This document shows, in pieces, positions 1 through 14,100 of a stretch of 64,000 nucleotides of DNA; the stretch's first letter is position 1, and each line of letters opens with the position of its first letter. The notes under the pieces were generated by a model. The model was not told where the DNA came from. It did not search any database and saw only the letters and a list, made by a program, of their open reading frames with translations. The stretch lies in the NCBI GenBank assembly GCA_008360955.1, contig LUCM01004919.1, positions 134,200-198,199 of the forward strand, given 5' to 3'. Position numbers and translations under genes: made by a program. The DNA is from Fasciolopsis buskii. Taxonomy: Eukaryota > Platyhelminthes > Trematoda > Plagiorchiida > Fasciolidae.

Positions 1-1459
1 TTGGGTGCCCGTAGATCTGTCCCTCAAATGCAACTTGCGATGAGATGCATAAATCCCTGGGGCATCAGCTGGCCAATTCTTGAGAAATGATTGTGAGCCC
101 TGGTGGGTAAATGGAAGAAGCTGCGGCTATCGGCAACAGTCACAACCATTACGGACTGGTTCATAGAAGCCGAGGCGAAGTCATCAAGGAATCCGATGAC
201 ACATTAATTTATTCTAAAAACCGTTGACTGCAATGTAGAGTAGAACATTTAAGGGAGCAGTCTAGCCGGCCCATGTCCAAAGTGTACCTGCGGGTGAAGC
301 AATGCAGGTGGATAAGAAACCATCCGAAATGCAGATGATCAAGGAAATAGGCGCGTGAAAGGCATGGGGCAGCTAGATCGGATGGAATGTCGCCGACCGT
401 CTTCAAGGATGGTAGCGAAGCGTCAAAATCGGAGTTAAGGAAAATCTTACGGTCAATCTGGGCAAGGGGAGGATTAGTGTGAGTCGGCGATTGTATCGAG
501 TTACAAGAATGGTGATAGGTTCTTATGTGAAAACCAAGGAGTAATTAGCACCCCATCCAAACCGTCCTTGGTCATTATCTGTCGCCGATCACCCAATACT
601 TCCGAAAGGTGTGTGCTTGACAACCAAGTCGGTTTTCGTCCCGGTCGAAGTTGTATTGACCACATTTTTAATTTACGATGGATCTCAAAACATAGGCATA
701 TACTTCGTAGCCCCATGGATTTTATCTTTCTTGCTTTGAAAGCGGCGTTGAATTTAGTTGAATGCATAGTTCTGTAGCGTTGCTTTTCATTGAATAATGC
801 ACCAGAGAAATTCATCTCACATATCTGATCTGCATACGAAAAAAATGAAGCCGAGTTCGTGCTTACGGCAGTCTTTCAACCGAGTTCAGCACGGACAGTG
901 ATGTTCGTCAAGGCTGTCACCTTTTACCTTTTCTTTTAAATCTCGTCATTGAGACGCTTCTTGAAATAACTCTTGCCCCACGCAAGAATAGTGGCATTGA
1001 TATTTGTTCAAGAAGGAATCCGTCTGACTTACCGTATGCGGAAGACGTTGTGTTACTGAATGAAAACCGAGTGGGCCGCACGTTTTCCTCGGTCATCTGA
1101 ACGATGGTGTAGGCAAATTTAGTATGCCTTTTGCACCCTCAAAGTGTAAAGTGGTGTTGCTGGGGTGAATTGGCCCAAAGTTGGAACTTGTCCCCGCAGG
1201 CGAGATTGGGTGGATATATTTAGTTACTCCTGGAGTTGTATCACACCTGGAGATTGTATATCAGATAGTTTTCACCAGTTTGAGGCATCTATGGTATCGG
1301 CGTGACTTCCGGTCATCGATCCAAGGTCGAGTTTACACAGCCGCCATGAGGTCGGCAGTGCCCTACGGCTCAGAAATGTGGCCACTGGAAGCATAAGGTT
1401 TGCGAAGACCGCTGGTGTTTGAACAAACTTGTCTTCATAATATTGGCAGAATATGGTGG
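1..1459 (+). repeat. Inverted repeat, left copy (pairs with 59289-60747)
   Basis: Position x here matches 60748-x on the opposite strand, without any indel in the parts compared. I saw only three substitutions (near 580, 1348 and 1447). The match reaches position 1, so it may extend beyond the window. It ends sharply at 1459. Confidence 0.96.
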
Positions 1460-1660
1460 GAAAACTTTACAAGTTACTCAAAGGTCGGGCATAAGCTACT
1501 GAATCCTAGGGTCCAGTCTTTAAAAAATGAACTGAATAGGTCAACGTGGTTGGGACATGCTTCACGCATGCCTCATTGGGCGCTGTTCTTTGAGGGAGGT
1601 AATGGCTGGAAGATGATGGCTAGTCGATCACCTGGGAGAAGTGTGTGGAAACTCTAACTA
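1..1660 (+). mobile_element. Degenerate RTE-like non-LTR retrotransposon (linker, RT, C-terminal part)
   Basis: Plus-strand remains of a LINE with stops and frameshifts. Recognisable pieces in order: EVIKESDDTLIYS (linker before RT, about 180-215), NQVGFRPGRSCIDHIFNLRW with a decayed FLALKAALN (first RT catalytic motif, FLDLKAAFD in relatives, 620-760), GRVYTAAMRSAVPYGSEMWP (1327-1386), and RVQSLKNELNRSTWLGHASR near 1510-1570 (the usual C-terminal motif). The clade is RTE-like by these motifs, not proven. It lies downstream of RyR exon 25, so probably in a RyR intron, in antisense orientation. Confidence 0.85.
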
Positions 1661-4600
1661 GTGTAAGTGCAATTAAACTTCCGGGTTGGGATCCATGAGA
1701 TCCCCGAAATGATGGCTGTATATGGACCAGCCTCGCAGACAGTAGTGTTTTTGGATTCGAGACTTTTTCTTTCATATGGTTTCTGAAATTACTATTTTGC
1801 CCGCCATGTTCACTAGTCCCTGTTCTTTTTTGTTTGAACAGGTGGCGCTGCGAGGCAGCAGCCAAAACGAGAGCAAGTTGGTGCAAAGTTATGCGTTGCA
1901 CAAGCGGGACTGAACTGAAACCCTACATAAGTTTTACTAAAAGTGAAAATAAATAATACTATCAACCGAATGGGCCTGTAATTTTTATTCTTCCGCACAA
2001 TTATAATCACGATGCACTAAATATCGCAGTAGGAACCACGTGTTTGATTGACAGAGAGGTTTATTCTGATGACCGAAAAAAACCCAGACCATAAATAAAT
2101 TTTACCGCTTGATTTTGCAACATGGACACGATATCATGTCCCGTTGATCACCGCGTAAAGTCGTCTCAGAAAAAAACCATCACCGTATTTGAGCAAATTT
2201 AGTCCGACCGCAGACTGAAATTTTATTTTGCTGAAAAAGGTTGTCATTGTTTAACACTTGGCTCAAAGCACGACAGTTATCGGGGAACAAAATTGTAACT
2301 TCATGCGGACATTATAAGTGATGAATTACTCGGTTATAATCAACTGATTGGCGGTGTTTATTACAAGCGAAATTGGAGATACGTTCACAGCTAGCTTACA
2401 TGCCCCATCAGATTCAAATTCGTGGAATCGCCGGGAACGGGATGGGGAGCGACCTGGGTTATTTCCGGTTCCACATGACGACGAAGAGAATCCAGGTACG
2501 CATGACGTTCTTTTAGTGTTCTGCAATTCAAGTTTAGTTTGTAAATGGTATGTCAATAACGCTGTTGTGGAACATTAAAACAATGGTGATAACAAATCCA
2601 TTAGGCTTTCTAGGAAACTATTTTAATCTATGGGATCATTAACCTCCAAATCCTTCAGAATGGTCGCGGGTGGGCGTCACAAGATATGGGGGCAGCTACT
2701 CGCCCTGAACGCTTCTCGAAAACACTCCCAAATGATATGAGTCTCAAATAACTTCTGCGGAGGAATTCTGCGCACTGCCTCCTCATGGTGAAGGTGCTCC
2801 CGCGAAAGTTCAAGGACAAAGACTGTTTAAATGTCCGGGTAGTATCAAGCTCATAGAGGAACCACGGATCTTAATGGATGACTGATGGCGTGGAGAGGAC
2901 AGTGGAAGAACTGATTTTTGCGGTGAACAAATGGGTACATAATCAAACAGATCATGAGAGAATAACCAACAGGTTGAAGAAAATAGCAAAGCTAATCTTT
3001 GTGTGCTTATTCGTTTAGTAAAATATTATATTACGAACTGATTTGATTCATCTGCATTTAAATAGAATTAAACTAATCGCTCGATTAGTTATTTCCGTTA
3101 ATCTGAACTCGTATGTAAGCGGAAGTCTTCTCTTTTCTGTCGTTCTCGCTAACGATGAACCCGATGTAAAAACCGAGCAGATCATGGTGAATTTTTCAAG
3201 AGGGAATCCGTCAGTGGCAGAGAGTATTGTACGACGATCTTAGCTGATAAGACAATGTGATGGGCCCGCAAAAGATAGATGCATCTTGCGATATAGTGTG
3301 ATCAGCCTGAAATAATGACCGCACATCGGGGTGAACAAACGATTTTAAGTCGAGAAACCTGAAAGATGACAAGGGATAGTGTAATCAGATTGACTTCCGT
3401 TTGGACCCACTAACAGCTAAATTACCCAAGCTTCAATTTTTTTGTCATTTTAAGGTAAACAAGACAGGGAACGTAAATAAGTAGGAATATGACGAAGTAT
3501 AATAACCGATGGTAGCCGAGGAAATAAAGCAGATGGCGTCAACGTGACTCAGAATGAGGAAAGCAGCACCGACCTTATTCCATCTATCGGGAAAATTGTA
3601 CAACCTTGGGTCAAACTTATTGTGTAGCGTGATCAAGTGAAGTGAAAAGATGAGATTAGTTGTGTTCCACTTCTTACTTTGTAGTGAACTGCTCTTTGCA
3701 TCGTGTGGCCAAACTAAGGCGCAGAAAGTGCGTTTCCTCGGAAGTAGTGTGATCGGCTTGCTTTCCGATCACCTTGAAACACGGAATGCTAAAAAACATG
3801 AAGAATATGAAACGGAGGGCAAGCTATAGGACTCGAGAGCCGAAAATGTCAAATAGTTTGAGTATCTCATTGAGAAACTGACAAAAACGGGTACTGGAAA
3901 AATGATTAACTTAAATGAATACAGGAGACTATGAAGCCATAAAATAATTGGGTTAGTTAGCTTGCTTACATGCTTAAAGCTGAAGTTTTAGCGAAATTCC
4001 CCTCTTGAATGGATCACTCCCTTTAGCAGTAAGATAATCGTATTAGCTTATGTAGTAAACAAAAACCTGACTATCGACTATGGCTCCTACCTGTAGTTCA
4101 CATTTTACAACCATTAACTTTAAACTGATGTTCTTGCTCTTTGGCTACCACCTCACAACGGTCTTCTTATAGGGGAACGTTTACTGGCAGTGGGATTCAG
4201 TCATATTACTTAGCGTTTCCAACCATCCGGTATTCCAACTGGACATGCTGGAGACCGCCATTTGGTAAAGTTTGTCCCTAGCATAACGTGAGTTGATGCT
4301 CTCCATCCATGTTTACACCACCTTGCACACTGAAGGAGTCCATCTGTGAACGTTCATAACAAATGAGCTAACCATCAGTCATTATAATGGCTGAGTTTTG
4401 GTGATCAACCATTTTGTGCCTAACTTTTGCAGTACTGATGGAACTTCCCTTCTGTATCTCGACAATTTACGAAGATTACGGCGCTCAGCCTTCCACAAAG
4501 TTTGCATGCTTCACGTTTGCAAAACCCTTGCTTCTGAACCCTATAGCACAACCGACCATACTGATAAAGAATGCTTTCGATTTCTGATCGAAACTGGATG

Positions 4601-5065
4601 TCACGTCAGCACCACTAATACCTCCAGCCGGTAACAACTATTTTAGCTTTCTGCACAGGTGACAACACTTTGCCCGGAACACAAGGTTCTGGTGAGGCGT
4701 AGCTACCCCAGGAGGACGGAAAACCCAAAAAGTTAGTAAACATGTTAAGTAAAGCGATGCTACTAATTGCGCTTGAGTTCCTTATAGTTTGTTCTGACAC
4801 TAAAAAGGTATTAGGAGCAGATGGCCGTATGGCAGGAAAAAACAAGAGGGGCAATTCGTGAGGGACTATATGAAGCCGGCACGACCAAAGCCATTTGGAT
4901 AAGATCATTCATGAAGGAAACCAACTGCGTATGATGAGAAAACATTTTTTCATAAATTTATGGGCTACGCGAAAAAATAAAAATCGGGAAACTGTTTGCT
5001 TTTTCCCTGTAATCATTACCATCAAATCCCTCGGGCGAAATATGATCAAATCAGAAAAAACTTAC
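1661..5065. other. Sequence downstream of RyR exon 25, no gene recognised
   Basis: Presumed start of RyR intron 25. Short open stretches (2326-2578 on both strands, 4615-4908 minus, 4398-4634 plus) show no domain I know and no RyR homology. I looked for the next RyR block and did not find it. Confidence 0.5.
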
Positions 5066-5173
5066 GCTCCACTGGACATGGTCACCTCGAGCGTGGGGTG
5101 TTTCGACCCAATGTCCGCGAACAAAGATGCGTCATCCCGAACATACCACATCGGCATGGGTCGACACATGTTT
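5066..5173 (-). CDS. RyR: RyR exon 25, last exon recognised (residues 1311-1346)
   Basis: Encodes [16 protein letters not shown], then [14 protein letters not shown], matching VNM.R.MTFWY...P.F.....HPTLEVTRV. Acceptor GCTAG phase 2, donor GTAAGT phase 2. The next expected block (PP.LKLSHNTF...ANWEFLRL) was not found in 1-5065. Confidence 0.95.
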
Positions 5174-8100
5174 CTAGCAAGATCAAAGAGTTGACTTCAA
5201 TGAGATAACAACCGATGAATTCCAGAATTGTGAAGCGTGAAAAATTAATAGCCATATGAGTTAGACAGCCGGGAATTTCCAAGCGCTTTCCAAATTCACA
5301 AAACCCATACGAATATGAAGGATACTGTTTCCCGTGCCTTGATCACGCGATGAAAAATCTATCGCGAGCTCTGGAAAAATCTCATACAGAATTTCACTGG
5401 CTCTTCATTCTGTACTATTTAAAATCAAAGGCGAAATACACCAGGTTTCTTGGTCAAATCTAACCAACTAGTCACATATCCAGGTGCAAGGGTGGCAAGG
5501 ACACAAGTTGTGTGCGCGATTTCCGGTGAATCGAAAGTGCAAAAGTAGCATAATAAATGGATGTAACAATATGCGAGAAACTAAGCAGAAAGGAGATCAT
5601 TTACGATCTAGGCATAACTCATCCATCTCGAGCATTTATCTTGCATTCTGCTAGTGGAAGAAGAAAAATCACAGTGATTTCATCCAATAATCTCCCTCTT
5701 GCTTTGATTCCGTGAAAGAACTGGTTGTGATTTGGATGATCCCCGTGCGGAGAACTACAACTTCTGGAGTCAGAATGACCAATTCAACCCAAATTAGAAA
5801 CAACAGATAGGCAAAAGCACCAGATAAGACAAATAATGCACATATTAAGTAGTGTGGCATCACAGCATTTGTTATAATAAGCTAGTTGTGAAATTCATTT
5901 GTTCGCTGACTCTATGAACGAAAACGTGTGTGCGGTGAATGAGCAGCTGGAACAGCACAAAAAACCTAGGCTGTATCGTGAAAACAAAAGAAAGTAGATT
6001 AGAGATGATCTTCGTCCATTACTTCTGGAAATATTCGGGAGATGTTCTAAAAATACGAAAATCTCTCGTAAAATTTTGACATTAGGGGCTGTTTAGATTC
6101 AACAACTATGGTGCACTTACACACAAATCGGTTTATAACCCTCTTGCAATCCATAGTAAGTGAAAAATTTCAATGATTGGACATCATTCCCATAGTTCAC
6201 TTTAACCTGTTGTCCGGAACCAAGTGTGTATGCCGGGACATAGCCTGACGTAAGGGGGAGGAATATGGACAAATAACTTGTAAGGTACATTGGAAGGTTT
6301 CACGTCTGCAAAGATATCGTGTGTAATTAGGAAAACACTTAATGATTGCTTCGGGTTGCGTAGTTTCTAGGGACTTCAATGAACTGACGGTGCTGGAATT
6401 TAGGGTTAGGATTTCAGAAAGCAGAAAGGGCGTTTTATTAGTATCACCTTTCTTCGGGTTATGGCTAAAACAAACAACAAAAGAGTCACTCAAGTGACGT
6501 TTTCACACATAAGCAGAAGATTGCGCAGTACAAAAGGAGTGAGAAGTATTCCATGAATTGATATATTATCGAGCTAACTGAAGATTTCTTTTTGTATCCA
6601 ACTGTTGAACTCAAAATGTTGTTCATGGGCCTCATATTCCTGTCTTCGATTATTCGAATTCATCAGGCCCCTGACTCCAATCACTTGAAATCTAATGGTT
6701 CTAGTATCAAATCAATAAATTGTTATTTAATTGCTTTGCTAGACTACGTAGGATTTAAATTCTTATAAAGAAGTTAACCAGGTTTCACTGTAACACGTGG
6801 TCAACCAACGGCATTGGGAGACCTTGAGATCACGGCTAACATAATCTACCTGTGCTATTGACATTATTCGAGATAGTTTTGCTTGAATAAATAAATTCCA
6901 AGGAATTCGCCAGAGTGTTAAATCTTAAAATGAAAAACGAGTCTACCAAGAAGTCTTGAATATTCGAAGTGAACTAATCATACCCATGGTCATCAAACGA
7001 TTTTCCTTTGTGCTTTGCATCCGTTCCGTGCCTTCCCTACTGAACTACATTTATGCCATGACGTGAGGCGCTTGAAGCCATGAGGTGTGTGCCACAGCCC
7101 CCTTCAGCACTTGCATGACTACGTAACTTGAAATTTTCATTTCTTCAGAAAATAGCGCTGAACTACCGAAAGTTACGCGGCCAAATTTGTCACCAATCCC
7201 ATTCGGTGCTTGGCATAAGGTTACATACATGAGTTTTCATTATCGTTAGCTCAAACTGATTATTTTCATGTTCTACGTCTCACACAACTAATTGTCTGGA
7301 TTATCTGTTTCATCGGCAATAATATCAAATTAATTATAGTGTTGCTTTGTTGTCCAGGTCACACAAGTCGGGTGAACGATCTCCGGTGGGATATCCACGC
7401 CGTGTAGAGCGCCCTGAAATTGATAAAAATCAAACTTCGAGACAATCTACTGAAAAATAGGAAGCAGTCAGGCACCATCCATGAAATTTCTTCCGATATG
7501 CTACCGACAGCTGACGCGTGCACACTCAATACCCAGCTCACCAATGAAAACAGTAGGACGGCTGTAGGTGGAGCAGGGTGGCAAAACCACTTGGGCTGCC
7601 TACCAACTATTTGTAAAACGTCAACTCTATGTGACTGTCAACTTCCGGTTACTGTCCTTTGCGAATCAAATGGACTGCTGAGTGGAAGCGAGTCACGATT
7701 TTTCGTCTAGGGTTCACATCCCAAATCAAGCGCAACGGGTATGCACTGCTCATGATTAGTAAAAATTTACGAGAGCTCTAATAATGAGTCCGCAGTAATC
7801 AGCAGTGAGTTGGGATTTGATGCTGCTTGACGAACCACTCAAAACTCAGATTAAATATCGTAATTCTGAAAGCAAATTAGATGAACTGATTGTCGGAGAC
7901 GTTGCCGGGGAAGGTAAAGCGGATAAGGATAAGCATATTTGGAACATGAAAACGAGGGGATGAAAAATCAACGCACAACACGTTGTGTAGTCCTGGAAAA
8001 GAAAAACTGACTGCTTTTGGTGCACGCCAACCACTGATACAAAGCATATTGACTTCAAATATCGATTTCATTACTAGACATGGCCGCCAACCGTGAAAAC

Positions 8101-11100
8101 TGAACTAGATTTAGTCTCACCAGCAATTCTTCTACTAAAATCACTCTGCAGCAGTTTCCGAAAGACATAGGCATTGCCAGTAATATAACAGAAATTTCCA
8201 TCCGACTGAGTACTCCAAATTCTTTTCAATCCTTCTGTATTTCGCTGGTGATTGTCCTACTGACCACCCGTCATTTCTCCCTGCAACTAATGCAAACGTG
8301 CTGTTTAGTGAAACTGCTTTTGGGAATTCGCAACTACGAATTAGACACCGGCATGAAAACAAGTATATTGCCAACGCAACAACATGGAAACGGAACATCA
8401 TAGAGGGGGAAACAAGAGGAAAAAATTATAAACCATAAGAAACCAACTGTTTTTGTGTTTTCCGTACACGGATTTTGGAAGTCTCGGTTGCTTTTGGATT
8501 AATTTAAGGGGAAGGGAGTAGATTTTCACAGACAGGCCGTTCAGCATTCGGATCACTGACTCCGGTTCTGGGCCATATCTGTCAGCGTCTCCAACCAATA
8601 ACAATCCTCATCTCTTGGACCTCAACCAAGAAGGCGGGAAACACCAACCGAGTCACACCTCTACGCGAAGTCATATCCTGACCGCCACGTCGCTTCTTCC
8701 AGCCTTGCCCAGCACGTGCAAAATGAGCACGCTAAGGTAGATGATGTGCAGACATATCCAATACGTAACCAAGCCATCGAAAGCGACGTAGAACGATCAT
8801 GTCGGTCAGAGGACGACCGTCTGCACCCAACACACGACGATGCACCTCGTCGTCGCTCATCCGATGTTCCCACGAGATACGAGCAATGCTCCGGAGATAT
8901 CGATGATCGGACACAGAACGTTGCTGGCCATTCTCAACACGGGTAGTCTAGGTCTCGAAACCGTTCGACTGATAAACGTTGTCTTACAGGATCTAGTCTG
9001 AATTTTTCGATTCTATTCCTATCAATCTTTCTCACGAAATAATCGCTTGCATTACTCTAACTTGAACGAGTCGTAGTTGCTCATAGAAGTCCCCAAACTT
9101 TGAGAAAGCTTATATCAAAACCAAAAGGGCGACAAAAGATGAAGGAAAGAACAAACGTCCTTTACAAAGTCAAGTGCATGAACTGCAACAGGTGCTATAT
9201 CGAGCAAACCGGGAGAAAAGTGACTACTCGAATGCATGATCACAAACTACTTACAAGAAGACACAACCCACTCTTTCATATCAATCCACGAAGACCAAGA
9301 AGGATAAGAATTCAATCTGGATAAAGTCGAGACCCTGGATCAAACAACTATGAGGCACACGAGAGAGTTTCTAGAGGCCTGGAATTCTTCAAATAGTTCA
9401 ATCAATAGACATATCGATTTGGATCACATGTGCACTCGGATGAGAGACAGACAACTCAGCTAACTGAGAACCGAAATTCAAGTCGCAAATACTCATGGTC
9501 ACAAATCTTAGTCAGCTAGACAAATCCTGGATTACCAGATCTTCGAGAACAAAACTTGAAATTCTCTGATTAGTTCCATTCCTCCACCTTCCAGTGAAGC
9601 TTAGGAAAGCCCGTTGGCTCCTTATGACTCCCTGAGGCTCGAATTTCCCTGAGTATTTCCTCCTGGATTGGTGGATATGTTGTAACAATCTGCCGCACGA
9701 TGAGCTGACGCCACGGGTCAGCTAAATTAAGCCCGAAAGTGCTCTGAACTGCGTAAAAGACGTCGCTACAGGTTTGCACAGGCGAACTGTTAGCTTCACA
9801 GCTCATTTCGGTTACACCTAATGCTTTCTTGTTGTTAGCTCGGATGAAGTGAAACAGCTCGGGGTAATTTTCCCTGGGGGCGGCATGTCCCATCTCGGAA
9901 GCTCGTGAACCCATCAGATATCGCGATCCCTAGGCAAGATTGCACTGAGTTCACGTCTTTTTACCAGCCGTGCTTTACTATACACACTACTACCCGGGAT
10001 GGAATGCTGTGCGTAAAGAAGCCCCAAAGACTCCGTAGAAATCTAGGGTGTCATAACGTGGCGATTCAGGTCAAAACTCATCAAGCCAGCAGAATGCAAG
10101 GGATCCTTGATAGGCGACCAGTGCTTATTGACGTTTTGAAGTGGGGGCAGTCCTAGCATTTTGGCCACTGCGCTTCGAAAAATTGACAGGAGAGGCCTAT
10201 CAGATAGTTTGTCGCAATCTAACCGACGGTACAACATAAATTTTGAGCCTTCAACAAAGCACATGGGCACCCTGGTGCATACTAACGGTTGGCCGGAGTC
10301 CAGAGGTGTGCTCCAGTGCGACCGGCACTAGACTGTCCCGCCATCTGTAGCTAATTGCGATGTGGTCGATTTGGGCCCACCGTTAACCGGAAAAGGATGG
10401 ATGCCAGGTGGCGTACCGGCCATTGGAGCGTCTAAAGCTCGTGCCAGCGAGAACCAATTGATGATCGAAGCATAAAGCTAACAACCGTTCCCCGTTTCCA
10501 GAACGACAGGAATCGAAACCAAAGGGGCCTCCGGGATGCGCATTATTCAAGGACAGCCGACATACTGCAGCATTTATGTCTTTCTCTTATGTCACTATCA
10601 CCCCACCTTCTTGTACATAAGTGGTCGTGCAACTTGTGATATAAAGTGTCGTCGAGTGAATCTGGGATGCAAACTGTTGGCGCGTATGCTGACACAACAA
10701 ACACAACAAACAAGTTGCGTCCATTACGACGGTTATTTACTCTGCGTGAACCTCTACGTATCACTGCGCATGGCCGGCGGTCGACTGGAAATCCAGTCAA
10801 GTAGTGAAACTGAAAGCCACGCCAACGCCAGTGGCATCAGAAACCGCAGCCTCGGGGTCACCAGAAGGAGATGAATGAAACTTCATGAAAGGAATAGATG
10901 GGGATGCCATTAGTTTTGAACATGGGACTCTTGGACACAACACACATCGATGGCTAGGGTCTCCAGTGCACGGACTACACACCCATGTTGACCTATATAC
11001 ATCAATGTTCGCACACTGAATGTGGCTAGTTTGAAGAAGCATCAAGGACAAAGAAGTGCATCGGTCGATGGAAGCAAGTTCGGTGAGATTTGGATACTAT

Positions 11101-14100
11101 CTGAAAGGAGACGCGAGAGAACAGGAACAAAACTTATTCCAGTGGCACTACCACTAGCATGGACAATTGCAGTTCCAGAAGAATGTAAAGAAATAGGATG
11201 GGAACAGGAGAAATAACACGAATTAGCAGAGGGAAAAACAGTTGTGTACAGTAGAAGGTCGCTTTTGTATGTGAATGGAGGAGAACAGAAATATTCACGG
11301 TTGTATGCATTGCGAGTTATTGTACCACTCGGTCGCCCAGGCCAGAGCAGGCCTTTTTATTAGAGGATCCAACTGTACTTCGCAACCAGGGCAATTATTA
11401 TTATCGACTGGTTTTGAGGGGAATAGGTGACCGATTTCGCAGATTTTTCCTACAATTTGAGACCAACAGTGACAGTTCAACATCTTGCCATTTGCGCAGC
11501 TGAATAATGGTGAGTAATCAGTTCAACTGACCGTTAAAACGACAAATTAAGTTTATTGTTACTCTTCAGGAGTACATAAAAAAATGTAGAAAAGCATGAT
11601 CATCACACTGCTTACCTCCACCAATTTTGATGCCTTTGAATGCAGTTTCCAATCCCAACGGATCCATCATGAGTTCGCCATTTAGAGAGAAAGCTGAGAA
11701 GTGATAAGAAATGTGTAACTAATAGGTTAATCGATGAGAGGAAGTGTATCGCTAACCTAAATTGCACATGATCTCTACTGTAACCATTCTTGTTAGTGTT
11801 GACAACCACTCGCAGTAATTACAAATGCTCACGGTACTAATGAGAATCGAAAGATTCGGTCTAACTTTCAAGTAATGGCCGTGCGTATAAAGGAAATGAA
11901 CGTAGTGTTTTTCAAGGTCCATATAGGAGCGACGCTGGCGAGCGACAACGAAACACTTTTTGGGCTACTCAATTCTTGTTCTAAAAGAAATCTATCTTTA
12001 TTATTCCAAGCATTGAACTTATATACGGTGAATTTTTCGTGCATTATCAATTTTTTGCTAACAACGTAAAGTCTTGAAAATGTTCTGTAACTGTCTGCAT
12101 ATCTATAGAATCAAAATGCCAATTTCAATGGATTTGAGGATTGAGGTCAAGATCATGTGGTAACTACGCTCTTTAGGGTACCACTGGCATTAGGAAACCA
12201 GAACAAAAAGGGTTTGTCCTTATATTATTCAAAGTGAGCTCAGAACGGGCCTTAGGTAAGATGAAAACGAAACAGACCCGGCAGCTGACAGACTCAAAAT
12301 AAAAAACACGAATTGATTTGCTACACCATAGCTCAACAAAAATATACAAACCGGCATGACATACTTATGGTATTATCAACCAAGTCCAGCATGCAACCGA
12401 CAACGTCTCCTGGTTGACACACACTTCCGTATGCGGTCCCAACGCGATGCCATTTACGAGCCTGGAAAAGAACAAATCAGTTTTCATGTTCCTCAGTGGT
12501 AGATAAAATGGTGCTTATTGTTTGTATACCACGCAATACCAATCTTTTCTTGGGGTTTTGATCCCTGAGTTTGGCGTTTAGGTAGCGAACGTTTCATCAC
12601 CGGTCGAGGTGACATCGTCAGTGCACTGAAAATTCGACAAACAACAAAATCTGCTTGAAGTAAATTTAGCTTCCGAATGAAATATAACCTAGCTGATAGG
12701 GGATTGTCATATTTTCCGTATTTTAAAAGGAATGCACAAGTTGGGTAATGCTCTATTTCCATCGTGTAGTTCAGAGTTCTAAAAGGCAGGAACTATTGTA
12801 GATCAGTTTTTGTGAAGATATTGTGGCAGCGAAGAGTGACATCTTGATTAAGGCTATGCAGGGGATTGAATTTCCTTATACAGAAAGTGAGTTTATATTT
12901 GGTTGAAGTAGTGTACAATATTAAGTTCAAGTGCATCTGGATGATTAGTATGCGTTTACAAGCTGCAGTTTCGGCTCCCAACGTTGTCAGTTACCTCAAG
13001 CAAATTTTCCAAAGGAAATTTTTACAATCAAATGCATTCCTTGTCACGGATTTGAAAATTCAATTACTAATACTCAGGGTGAAGTGGCACTTAAACGAGA
13101 AAAAATCGAGTCTGATCCTATTTTCATGACCATTAAGGCGCACTAATGCGCTCCGGTTTTAGCTGATACTTTACCGCGCCGTCGACTTAAAAGAGAAATG
13201 AGCCATACTCGGTAAATGTCAACTTCAAAGTAATAATTTAAGAAACTACATGGAAGAGAGAATATTTTGGACGTGAAGCACTGAGAAAACACTCCCACTA
13301 CTTCCTATGGATAATACCATTGTTTAACACAGACAGTCATCTCTAATCTCTTGCTCGCAACGACCGTGGTTTTAGGCTATAAAGGAGAACCGACCTCACT
13401 ATTGCTGAGTAAACTGCACCTATGGTTATCAACAACCGGATGTCACGCCGATAGTACAGATATCTCAAGTTGATTAGTGCTATTAGAGGCTTTTATGCGC
13501 GAGCCTACAATTCATCCGATATACGACCACCTGGTAAAAGACTAGTCATTAAATTGAACCCGTCTACCTTACCAAATTCCTAATTAGGAAGAAAAAGGTT
13601 TGGACTGGAGTCAATCCAGTCCTACAATGTTTTACACCTCTAGGGTGTAAAACGCATCCCAACCATACACTGTCGTTCGGGCGATCCAGAAATACTTTGG
13701 TTTTCACCGAGAAACACCAGATCGTCTGAATATTCAGTCACAGCTTTCTTTGTCAGCAAGTATCAATATCACTACTTCCATATGAGGATAGAACGATTTC
13801 ATCTCAGTCAAAAAGTTAAAAAGAAACGGCGAACGAGGGTAACCCCGACGAACAACACTTCTTGTGATGAATTTAGCTTCAGCCATTTGCACACGATCGA
13901 AAAGCATTAATGAATTTCTTAGGCCTACGGAGAGTGTGCTTATGTTCTAACATTTGCCTAATCACAGTTTCGATCGTGCCGAAACTTAGGTTGATTCTCA
14001 GGCAAATACCTTTAGCGAGTAATTGGTAGTCGCAGAAGAATACTATAGTTAAGAAGCTTAGACTCAGACTTACCAAACTAATTCCTCTGAGATTTACACA

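Noticed and set aside
9570..9914. A 114-codon open frame that looked like an independent host gene
   Set aside because: Its pieces ([16 protein letters not shown], PWRQLIV) align with the linker between endonuclease and RT of the RTE-like LINEs, and it is collinear with the endonuclease at 10.5-11 kb.
10536..10874. Plus-strand 112-codon open frame
   Set aside because: It is the reverse-strand shadow of the LINE endonuclease, which has recognisable motifs on the minus strand.
12345..12364. Longer RyR exon 22 using a donor near 12350 (CG|GTTTGT)
   Set aside because: It would end in phase 2 and break the join to exon 23; the A|GTATGT donor at 12364 gives TFSLNGEL.
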